Below, one piece after another: positions 57,496 through 64,000 of a stretch of 64,000 nt of DNA. The DNA is from Nitrospira sp. (lineage in GTDB: Bacteria > Nitrospirota > Nitrospiria > Nitrospirales > Nitrospiraceae). The notes under the pieces are model-generated. The model was not told the DNA's origin. It was given only the letters and a program-made list of their open reading frames with translations, and searched no databases. The DNA lies in assembly GCA_016873395.1 (NCBI GenBank), contig VGXG01000001.1:80248-144247 (forward strand), given 5' to 3'. How positions within the stretch are numbered: position 1 is the stretch's first letter; the number at the start of each line of letters is the position of its first letter. The position numbers and the translations under genes were made by a program.

Positions 57496-57631
57496 TTCGT
57501 TATCGGTCCGCGTCCTGCCCGCCGCAGGGCTTCGGCAGGCGGGTCACCGTTCATGTTTGCCTTGTGCGCTCTTGCAGCACCGCTCTCGACTGCCTGATTG
57601 TCACCCCTCGCCCTGCTTGATAGAATGCCCC

Positions 57632-59740
57632 ATGCCGCAGACTGTCCAGGCAGCCACTCCCTCCTCTCCCAATCAGACTCCCCCTGCCTTTTCCGAGGTC
57701 ATTGTTCCCAGGCACCTGCGCCGCTCGTTCACCTACAAAGTTCCTCCTCATCTCCAACCCTTGGTCAGGGTTGGAAGCCGAGTCCTGGTGCCTTTTGGCG
57801 CAAGCAGGCTGCAGGGCGTCATCGTGGCTCTTTCGATCCACCCGCCCCAAGAGCCTGGTATGCCGACCGGAAGCAGCCTGCGCGACATTGCCGAATTGCT
57901 GGACGACGATGGGACGGAACTGGACGAATCCCTGTTGTGGCTGACCCGCCTCGTCTCCGAATACTACCTCGCTCCCTGGGGGCAATGTCTCCGGCTGATC
58001 CTCCCTGAACAGCCACGGTCAAGACGACAGCAACCCCGCCGGCCAACGACTCGAGGGAGTGTGGTCGAAGCCGGCTCCACAGATGAGGACGTGGTTTCCA
58101 GGCCCCTGCCATCGATACCGACGGCCTGGCGTGACAGCCTCCGCACCGCCCTCGACCGCAAACAATCCGTCACGTTTCTGTTGCAGGCCTCGGCTCCTCA
58201 TCGGACGGCCTGTCTGCTCCACGCCACCGAGGACGCACTCGCTCGGCAACGGGCGACGTTGATCATCGTTCCGGAAATCACCCTCGCCGCCGCCATTGCA
58301 AGGCTGGTCAGGGTGCGCTGGCCTGAACGAGCCGTCTTGCTGCATAGCGGCTTATCGCCCGCGGCGCGCGACGAAGCCCGGCGCCGGGTCCGTGCGGGAA
58401 CCGCGGATGTGGTGGTGGGGACCCGTTCGGCGGTCTTTGCGCCGTTTCCTTCAAATAAAATTTCTCTAGGTCTGATTTGGGTCGAGCAGGAAGAGGACCC
58501 TTCGCTCAAGGAGGAAAAAGAGCCTCGCTACCATGCGCGGGACGTGGCCAGGATGCGGGCCAACCAGGAGGGGGCGGTGCTGCTGCTTGGCTCGACCCAT
58601 CCGTCCCTGGAAACCCGGCAGGCGGTTGAACTGGATCGGAGGCTCACGCTCCAGGCCAGCAACGCCTCCGCCGCGCCGTTGACGAAGCCTCCCACGATCG
58701 AGGCGGTCGACCTTCGCCTCACCCCCTATAGGACGTTGCTGTCCGAACCTATGATCGCCGGGATCAAGCACGCGCTGGATGCAGGCACAGGCGTCATCCT
58801 GTTCCTAAATCGCAAAGGCTTCGCCCCCTTGCTTCTCTGTCGGGACTGCGGGGCGTCGCCTCAGTGTCCTCGCTGCAGCGTGGCGCTCACGTTCTATCGA
58901 CGGGCCGGCCGGTTGTCCTGCCACTATTGCGGCGATTCATCCCCCCTGCCGGACACCTGTCCCACCTGCTTGGCTCCCAGGCTTGAGCCGGTAGGATTCG
59001 GCACCGAACGGCTCGAAGAAGAGGTTCGGCGCCTATTTCCCGGGGCCAGGATCGGCAGGCTCGACCGTGACCTCGCGCGTACGCCGGCCCAAGCCCATGT
59101 GATCCGCAGACAGATGGCCGCGCGCGACCTGGACATCCTGATCGGCACCCAGATGCTGTTTCAGGGCCCTCCTTTGCCGCCAGTCGGGTTCGTCGGCCTA
59201 CCCCATGCCGACGCCGGGCTGCATGTGCCGGACTTCCGATCCGCCGAGCGGACCTACCAGACTCTGCTGGATGCAGTAGGACTGGCTCTGCCTGACGATG
59301 GGGGTGGCAAGGTCGTCCTCCAGACCTACATGCCCACGCACCATGCCATTGTCTCAGTGGTGCAGCAGAATGAGACCCTGTTCTATGAGCAGGAGCTGGC
59401 TTTCCGTCAGGCGCTCGGCTATCCCCCCTTTACACACCTGATCAGCTTGCACGTGTCCGGTAAGAGCGCCCGGCTGGTGCAGGGCGCGGCGGGAAAGTGG
59501 GCCAGCCGGCTCAAGGCTGCGACGGCCAGCCTCTCACCGGACGAGGTGACCATCATGGGCCCGATCCCCTCGCCGGTCGCGCAACTGCGTGGACGCCACC
59601 GCTGGCAGATTCTGGTGAAGTCGGAGAAAACAGAAGGAGCCGGGCAGATCGTCAGACGAACATTAGAGGAGTTGGACAAAAAGAAGGGACAGAGAAGCGT
59701 GAAGTTCGACGTGGATGTGGACCCGCTGGAGATGGTGTGA
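57632..59740 (+). CDS. priA: Primosomal protein PriA with degenerate ATPase motifs
   Basis: A 702-aa protein from ATG 57632. The N-terminal 3'-DNA-binding domain (SFTYKVPPHLQPLVRVGSRV, then LVPFGASRLQGVIVAL) and the zinc-binding Cys pairs (CRDCGASPQCPRCS, CHYCGDSSPLPDTCPTC) are intact, as is PDFRSAERTYQTLLDAVG. Helicase motifs have decayed: residues 185-192 read QASAPHRT instead of Walker A (GVTGSGKT). Motif II reads VEQEED instead of DEEH, and the GRAGR arginine-finger motif is replaced by GLALPDD. It can probably bind forks and primosome partners but not hydrolyse ATP. Confidence 0.85.
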   Translation: MPQTVQAATPSSPNQTPPAFSEVIVPRHLRRSFTYKVPPHLQPLVRVGSRVLVPFGASRLQGVIVALSIHPPQEPGMPTGSSLRDIAELLDDDGTELDESLLWLTRLVSEYYLAPWGQCLRLILPEQPRSRRQQPRRPTTRGSVVEAGSTDEDVVSRPLPSIPTAWRDSLRTALDRKQSVTFLLQASAPHRTACLLHATEDALARQRATLIIVPEITLAAAIARLVRVRWPERAVLLHSGLSPAARDEARRRVRAGTADVVVGTRSAVFAPFPSNKISLGLIWVEQEEDPSLKEEKEPRYHARDVARMRANQEGAVLLLGSTHPSLETRQAVELDRRLTLQASNASAAPLTKPPTIEAVDLRLTPYRTLLSEPMIAGIKHALDAGTGVILFLNRKGFAPLLLCRDCGASPQCPRCSVALTFYRRAGRLSCHYCGDSSPLPDTCPTCLAPRLEPVGFGTERLEEEVRRLFPGARIGRLDRDLARTPAQAHVIRRQMAARDLDILIGTQMLFQGPPLPPVGFVGLPHADAGLHVPDFRSAERTYQTLLDAVGLALPDDGGGKVVLQTYMPTHHAIVSVVQQNETLFYEQELAFRQALGYPPFTHLISLHVSGKSARLVQGAAGKWASRLKAATASLSPDEVTIMGPIPSPVAQLRGRHRWQILVKSEKTEGAGQIVRRTLEELDKKKGQRSVKFDVDVDPLEMV

Positions 59741-59761
59741 GGTCTGAAAGGAGCAGGTGCG

Positions 59762-60286
59762 TCAACCTTTCAGCCTGGTTAAGAACTCTCGATAGGCGGA
59801 GTTTTGGTTGATCCCGCCGCCGCGATGGACCAGCAGCATACTCCCACTGGAGTCCAGCAGGACGAACGTCGGCGTGGCGGTCACCTTGAACGCTTGAGAC
59901 ACCCAACTCTCCTCGTCATAGGCAGTCGGGAAGACGAACGTCTCTGGGTGGGATTTCACGTACGCTTCCACGTTCCCCCGCCTGTCCGCAAACCCAATGG
60001 ATATGACCTGAAGCTGCGCCGGCTTCTCCTGCTGATAGAACCGGCCCAGGATCGGCAGTTCCTTCCGGCAGACCGGGCACCAGGGAGCCCAGAACATCAG
60101 CAGCGCCGGTCGCCCCTTGAGAGACTCCTTGCTGTAGGCTTCGCCGGTCAACGTGACGAGAGCAAACGAGGGCGCTGCAGAGGCTGCGGTCTCAACCGCG
60201 GCCTCTGCAGCCTGTCCGGCCCAGATCATGAAGCTCAGGCCCGCCACTGCGAGGGCAAGCAGGGTCACCTGTGCCGAGCGCTTCAT
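59762..60286 (-). CDS. TlpA-like thiol-disulfide oxidoreductase
   Basis: A 174-aa exported thioredoxin-fold protein from ATG 60286. Signal region is LLALAVAGLSFMIWAGQAAEA. The active site is MFWAPWCPVCRKELPILGRF, with the cis-Pro in VTATPTFVLLDSSG. It belongs with the TlpA/ResA group that reduces apocytochrome or periplasmic thiols. Its ATG overlaps the stop of the DsrE-like frame (ACATGA), so the two were one coupled unit. The longer upstream frame is out of register with the DsrE-like coding and is not used. Confidence 0.88.
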   Translation of the reverse strand: MKRSAQVTLLALAVAGLSFMIWAGQAAEAAVETAASAAPSFALVTLTGEAYSKESLKGRPALLMFWAPWCPVCRKELPILGRFYQQEKPAQLQVISIGFADRRGNVEAYVKSHPETFVFPTAYDEESWVSQAFKVTATPTFVLLDSSGSMLLVHRGGGINQNSAYREFLTRLKG

Positions 60287-60777
60287 GTCCCGTTCACCCA
60301 TCGTGGCTTGATATAGATGTAGCCCTGCTGCTGAAGATCGGCGATCCGCTTCACGGCGACCGGATGCAACGTCGCGACAAAGCCTTTGGCGATCTTCTCC
60401 AGCGGCGTGCCGTACAACTTCATCGAAATCTAGCACATTTCCGCATGGAGCTCCTTCTCAATGGCCTGATCAAACCTCTTCTTCAGTTCAGGATCCATCT
60501 TGTCCTGCTCAAAGAGCGTGAGCGCAGGGCCGTGCACCACCAGCTCCACGTCGATCTTGTCCGGCCCGCCCTCAGCATCAATGTGCTTGTTGATGAGCGC
60601 GAGGGCATATTTCGCCACATCGGGATCTTTCCCGTCAACGTGATAGAGGACCTTCACTTTGCCCTTCGCGGCCGGCTCCTCGGCTCGAAGCCAGCTTGGG
60701 CTCACACATAACGTCAGCAGCGCCGCGGCGGCCAGCGTGGAGATGAACAACTGTATATATATGAACGCCTTGGACAT
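60283..60777 (-). pseudogene. Exported DsrE-like protein gene with in-frame amber codon
   Basis: From ATG 60777 (strong AAGGAGG site), the frame encodes a signal peptide (IQLFISTLAAAALLTLCVSP) and a DsrE-type domain (VLYHVDGKDPDVAKYALALI, DVELVVHGPALTLFEQDK) up to AEMC, then TAG at 60432-60430. The same frame continues without further stops as ISMKLYGTPLEKIAKGFVAT, then VAVKRIADLQQQGYIYIKP, which is the normal DsrE C-terminal end, and stops at TGA 60285-60283 overlapping tlpA. Either a point nonsense mutation or a readthrough codon. Listed as pseudogene with that doubt. Confidence 0.75.
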
Positions 60778-60881
60778 GGTGCCTCCTTGATTAGATGCCG
60801 TAGCCTTCGAAACCCTGTGGCGTGATTGTACGCCTCTTGTTCTAGGAATGCAGCAGAGGGGAGAACTATCGGGAGTGCCCT

Positions 60882-61259
60882 TCACCCTTGCTTTGAGTCT
60901 TGCTCCCGATTGATCAGTCGCTTGAAGACCCCGTAGGAGAGGGTCAGCCAGAAGACGCCGGAGGGCAGGCCCCACACAACGGCGTTGAGGATGTCGCCCA
61001 TCTGCCGGTCGGTCGGCTCAGCGGTCACCATCCTGACCTGCACCATCGTCGTGATCGGCCAGGCCAGGCACTCGATCCCCAGCAGCAGCGTCGTCCAGGC
61101 CCAGACGCGCCCGATCGTTGAGCCCTGCCAGCCCAGAAAGACCGCCACCACCAGCGCAAGTCCCACGGTCACGGCGAGGGGCAACTCCCCCCACGTCAGC
61201 CAGAACCCGACGGTCACCACCAGGCTGCCGAGCACCGCGTTGAGCCGAGGAGTCCACAT
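60882..61259 (-). CDS. Small four-helix membrane protein
   Basis: A 125-aa protein with about four hydrophobic helices (LNAVLGSLVVTVGFWLTWG, LAVTVGLALVVAVFLGW, VWAWTTLLLGIECLAWP, VVWGLPSGVFWLTLSYGVF). No family or conserved motif recognised. It lies between the channel-like gene and the DsrE/TlpA pair on the same strand. Confidence 0.7.
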   Translation of the reverse strand: MWTPRLNAVLGSLVVTVGFWLTWGELPLAVTVGLALVVAVFLGWQGSTIGRVWAWTTLLLGIECLAWPITTMVQVRMVTAEPTDRQMGDILNAVVWGLPSGVFWLTLSYGVFKRLINREQDSKQG

Positions 61260-61263
61260 AGAT

Positions 61264-61347
61264 CAGGCGCGAGGCACGAGGCGAGGGGCACGAGAACCAA
61301 CAGGTTTCTCTGCTTCCCCCTTGCCTCTCGCCGCTAGCCTCTCGCCA
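61264..61347. repeat. Heptad repeat palindrome (GAGGCGA/CTCTCGC type)
   Basis: Left arm 61264-61293 (CAGGCGCGAGGCACGAGGCG and on). Right arm 61320-61347 (CTTGCCTCTCGCCGCTAGCC and on). It separates two minus-strand genes. Confidence 0.82.
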
Positions 61348-61348
61348 T

Positions 61349-62029
61349 TCAGGACTGGCCCTGTTTTCTGACAAAGTTCCTGATGATCTCCGCCGCCACA
61401 TCCCGTCCGCCCAAGCCGAAGGCAATCGCCAATCCCAGTCCGATCGTCGCGAAGATGATCTGGATGGACGAGGTGATGACCGTCGTATCGATGTCAATCT
61501 GCTCGAGCGCCATGATGCCGGCGAACACGATCACCACGAAGCGGGCAACCTTCGAAAAGGCCCCTGCGCCATCGAGCTTGTTGGCCGTGGCGGCGTTCAG
61601 CACGACCTCGCCGAAAAAGTGGCCGAGGAGCAACCCGCCGGCCACCACGAGCACGGCCCCGATCAGCTTGGGGATGAACAGCACGAACCGCTCCAGCAGT
61701 TCAGACACCACGGTCAACTGGACTGCGTTCGCGGCCGAGACCAGGAACAGCAGAATGATCAGCCAGTACACCAGGAACCCGATCACGAACCCCGGCGACC
61801 GCCCGAAACCCAACCGCGCGAGCAACTCGTTCACCTTGACCTTTTCCGTGTACTCATCAATCCGGGTGAACTTGAGAAACTTTTCCACGGCGGTGCGCGC
61901 AACCCGCCCCACGACCATGCCGATCAAGAGCAGCAACAACGCCGCCAGAACGGAAGGCAGCGTGACCAGGATCGTGCTCAGCAGTTGTTGAAACGGCCCC
62001 ATCAACAAGGACACCCAGTCTTGCGACAT
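61349..62029 (-). CDS. Mechanosensitive-channel-related membrane protein (conserved TM helix type)
   Basis: A 226-aa inner-membrane protein with about five helices and two copies of the conserved TM repeat seen in MscS-like cyanobacterial and archaeal channels (LAALLLLLIGMVVGRVARTA and IPKLIGAVLVVAGGLLLGHF). The C-terminal helix (IFATIGLGLAIAFGLGGRDV) resembles the Gly/Ala-rich MscS pore helix TM3. The MscS beta domain is missing. Ion specificity and gating are unknown. Confidence 0.8.
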   Translation of the reverse strand: MSQDWVSLLMGPFQQLLSTILVTLPSVLAALLLLLIGMVVGRVARTAVEKFLKFTRIDEYTEKVKVNELLARLGFGRSPGFVIGFLVYWLIILLFLVSAANAVQLTVVSELLERFVLFIPKLIGAVLVVAGGLLLGHFFGEVVLNAATANKLDGAGAFSKVARFVVIVFAGIMALEQIDIDTTVITSSIQIIFATIGLGLAIAFGLGGRDVAAEIIRNFVRKQGQS

Positions 62030-62226
62030 CGTTCACCTCCTAAGAGAGTTTGTTCCAGCCTTCTCGCCTGCGTCGCCGACGTGACCGGTCGGCTGGTTGA
62101 GGCGTCAGTGTGAAAGGTTCGCCGGACGAAGTCAACTGCAAACCGTTCGCCCATCTGGTTGCACCGCTCTTGTGCTTCCAGTATCGTAGCTCTGCCGTCC
62201 GAGGCTGACGAGAGGCAAACGGGCAT

Positions 62227-63384
62227 ATGGAACTGAAAGACTTCCTCTGGAGCCTGATCATCATCTACATCTGCGCCCGCGTCATGGGCGAACTGGCCGT
62301 GCGCATCGGCCAGTCCGCGGTGCTGGGCGAGCTGCTGGCCGGCGTCCTGATCGGAGGTAGCCTGCTGGGCTGGGTGGAGGAGACCGAGACCCTGAAGCTC
62401 CTGGGTCAAATCGGGGTCATGCTGCTCCTGTTCGAGATCGGACTGGAATCGGACCTCCGATCCTTCCTCAAAGTCGGCCTGTCGGCGGCACTCGTGGCCG
62501 CGATCGGGGTCGTCGTCCCTTTTGTCCTGGGCTATGGCCTGGCGCTGGCGCTCCATCTGCCCCAGCTCCAGGCCATCTTCATCGGCGCTACTCTGACCGC
62601 CACCAGCGTGGCCATCTCGGCGAGAGGTCTCTTCGACCTGGGCAAGCTGAGGACTCGGGAAGGCAACATCATCCTGGGTGCCGCCGTGCTGGACGACATC
62701 CTGGGCCTGGTCACGCTCTCGGCGATCATTGGACTGGCCACGGCGGGCACGGTCTCCTGGCTGGAGGCGGGGCGGACCGCCGGCCTGGCTCTGCTGTTAC
62801 TGAGCGTGGCCATCGCCGTGGGCATCCGGTACTCCCACCTGTTCAGCCGCCTGGTCAACCGGATGAACACCAGGGGCGCGCTTGTGATCGCGGCGTTGAG
62901 CTTTGCCTTGCTCTTCGGGTACGTGGCGGAGCTGATGCGGATCGCGGCGCTCGTCGGAGCCTTCGCAGCCGGGCTGGTGTTGGCACGAACGGAACACCAG
63001 ACCCACATCGCAGCAGCGATCAAACCGGTCGCCGACGTGTTCGTACCCATCTTCTTCGTGCTGATCGGTGCCGCCGTGGACCTGCACCATTTCAATCCGT
63101 TCAATGAACAGAACTGGCCGGTGCTCCTGCTGGCCGGGGGCCTCACCCTTGCGGCGCTGGTCGGCAAACTGGTCGCCGGGCTTGGCGTCACCGGCGCGCA
63201 AGCCAATCGCTGGGTGATCGGTGTGGGGATGCTCCCCCGCGGAGAAGTCGGCTTGATCTTCGCGAGCATGGGCCTCACCCATCGAGTCCTTGACGAAGCC
63301 CAGTACGGCGCCATCCTCTTCGTGGTCGTATTCACCACATTCATCTCCCCGATCCTGCTCAAGCGGGCATTCAAGGGGTCGTAG
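62227..63384 (+). CDS. CPA2-type Na+(K+)/H+ antiporter
   Basis: A 385-aa membrane protein with about 12 helices. It has LGELLAGVLIGGSLLGW, the TATSVAISARGLFDLG crossing segment and the ion-binding acidic pair in ILGAAVLDDILGLVTLSAI, plus the late GMLPRGEVGLIFASMGL. The DD motif marks an electrogenic antiporter of the NapA/CPA2 group. It lacks the C-terminal TrkA domain of Kef proteins. It is divergent from the channel-like gene, with only 197 bases between. Confidence 0.9.
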   Translation: MELKDFLWSLIIIYICARVMGELAVRIGQSAVLGELLAGVLIGGSLLGWVEETETLKLLGQIGVMLLLFEIGLESDLRSFLKVGLSAALVAAIGVVVPFVLGYGLALALHLPQLQAIFIGATLTATSVAISARGLFDLGKLRTREGNIILGAAVLDDILGLVTLSAIIGLATAGTVSWLEAGRTAGLALLLLSVAIAVGIRYSHLFSRLVNRMNTRGALVIAALSFALLFGYVAELMRIAALVGAFAAGLVLARTEHQTHIAAAIKPVADVFVPIFFVLIGAAVDLHHFNPFNEQNWPVLLLAGGLTLAALVGKLVAGLGVTGAQANRWVIGVGMLPRGEVGLIFASMGLTHRVLDEAQYGAILFVVVFTTFISPILLKRAFKGS

Positions 63385-63421
63385 CGCCACCGGCAGCACT
63401 CCCGTTCCGCTCCAACCGGTT

Positions 63422-63760
63422 TCACCGCTTGAAGAGGACCTGCCGGTACCTGGTTCCATTGACCTCGTACTCGACGATCAATTTCCCGTCCACATCCAGG
63501 CGGCCGGTGCCGATGCGGCCGGACAGATGGAGCACCTGCTCCTTCACCGCCCAAGTTCCTTTCTCGCTCCCCCAAGTATAGGTGCCATCCGGACGAAGGA
63601 TCAGTTGCGGCCAGGTCGGACAGGCTCGGCCGGTGAACGGCCCGCCAGAGACCGACTGGCAGCCCCAGGTGCCGGCCAGGGAGCTGTCCAAAGCAGGCTG
63701 ATCCACGGCAGCGGAGGTGCCGGTCAGAATCAGAAACAGCAACGCGGCAAATGTCTTCAT
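63422..63760 (-). CDS. Small secreted beta-rich protein
   Basis: A 112-aa protein from ATG 63760. The signal peptide is MKTFAALLFLILTGTSAAV. The mature part is beta-rich (LAGTWGCQSVSGGPFTG, LILRPDGTYTWGSEKGTWAV, GRLDVDGKLIVEYEVNGTRY) with two Cys, like small lipocalin-like proteins that open with a GTW motif. Function unknown. Upstream in-frame codons to 63880 lack protein character. Confidence 0.7.
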   Translation of the reverse strand: MKTFAALLFLILTGTSAAVDQPALDSSLAGTWGCQSVSGGPFTGRACPTWPQLILRPDGTYTWGSEKGTWAVKEQVLHLSGRIGTGRLDVDGKLIVEYEVNGTRYRQVLFKR

Positions 63761-63882
63761 GGGCAGATGCAAAATTCTAAGAAGCATACAAGCCACTCTG
63801 GATCGCTTCACACTGCTCGAGCGCGGCGAGGACGGCGGGATCGGGAAAAACTCGCGATCCTTTAAATTCATGCGGGTCATGA

Positions 63883-64000
63883 CTAGTTTAGCGGGTCTTG
63901 CCTGAGCATTTCCAGCAGTAGCTGGTACAGATTGCTCTGACGATGATTGAACCGGAACTCACACTCCTTGAGGTGCAGGTAGAACAGGTGCGGGCGAATG
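63883..64000 (-). mobile_element. C-terminal end of an IS1595-type transposase (cut by window edge)
   Basis: The minus strand from the edge reads HLFYLHLKECEFRFNHRQSN, then LYQLLLEMLRQDPLN and a TAG stop at 63885-63883. HLKECEFRFNHR near the end is typical of the ISXO2-like transposase domain of the IS1595 family. The terminal inverted repeat should lie in 63840-63883, but I cannot define it without the other end. Confidence 0.7.

Noticed and set aside
1609..61347. Heptad repeats as a CRISPR array
   Set aside because: Units are 7 bases, degenerate and without spacers, scattered singly between genes; no cas genes are present.

Overview
The window reads as a chromosomal segment of a GC-rich Gram-negative bacterium. 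The best guess is the phylum Nitrospirota, genus Nitrospira or a close relative. The guess rests on a complex I cluster with two adjacent nuoM genes (the '2M' complex I known from Nitrospira), lpxC and OmpA-type envelope genes, and a style of intergenic repeat I associate with that group. No nitrite oxidoreductase or 16S gene is present, so the assignment is inference.

Layout. 1-5.2 kb: a minus-strand run larC, CaCA antiporter, pdxA, small hypothetical, rsmA, and the N-terminus of ftsK. 5.4-13.3 kb: secreted protein, larB, gpsA, a two-gene arginine catabolic unit (arginine dihydrolase-like plus LOR/SDH-type ornithine cyclodeaminase-like), a small accessory patch (DUF5618-like, Imm70-like, formylglycine-generating-enzyme remnant) and truD. 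13.3-18.3 kb: secreted protein, phosphoesterase, HEAT protein, MarR regulator with cytochrome c, two decayed genes (nitroreductase, tag) and an RNase Z-like hydrolase. 18.5-26.7 kb: SirB1-like protein, a DrrAB-type ABC exporter, LON-domain protein, AttH-like protein, BNR lipoprotein, histidine phosphatase, lipoprotein, and a HARE-HTH protein followed by a Lys-rich micro-ORF. 26.8-32.4 kb: lpxC with a sigma-54-type promoter, then rplI-glyA-nrdR-sensor kinase-response regulator. 32.6-40.1 kb: a motif-degenerate SF1 helicase-like protein, tRNA-Leu, pyrE, rhodanese, glycosidase, lipoprotein esterase and a truncated caspase. 40.1-54.6 kb: nuoABCDGIJKLMMN on the minus strand, without nuoE, nuoF or nuoH. 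54.8-64 kb: OmpA-like protein, a PriA whose ATPase motifs have decayed, TlpA-like thioredoxin, DsrE-like gene with an in-frame amber codon, channel and antiporter genes, and the end of an IS1595-type transposase.

The most unusual feature is not a gene. At least 27 places, mostly gene borders, hold short degenerate tandem repeats with a strict 7-base period, usually as two facing complementary arms that could fold into a hairpin. The heptamer differs from place to place while the period and the arm complementarity persist. In the nuo operon ten of eleven gene borders carry one, each with its own heptamer. Some run into coding sequence and encode protein tails (LarC, second NuoM) or an internal linker (NuoG). 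A separate family of MITE-like elements (6.9, 18.3 and 34.7 kb) shares a core hairpin with compensatory base changes.
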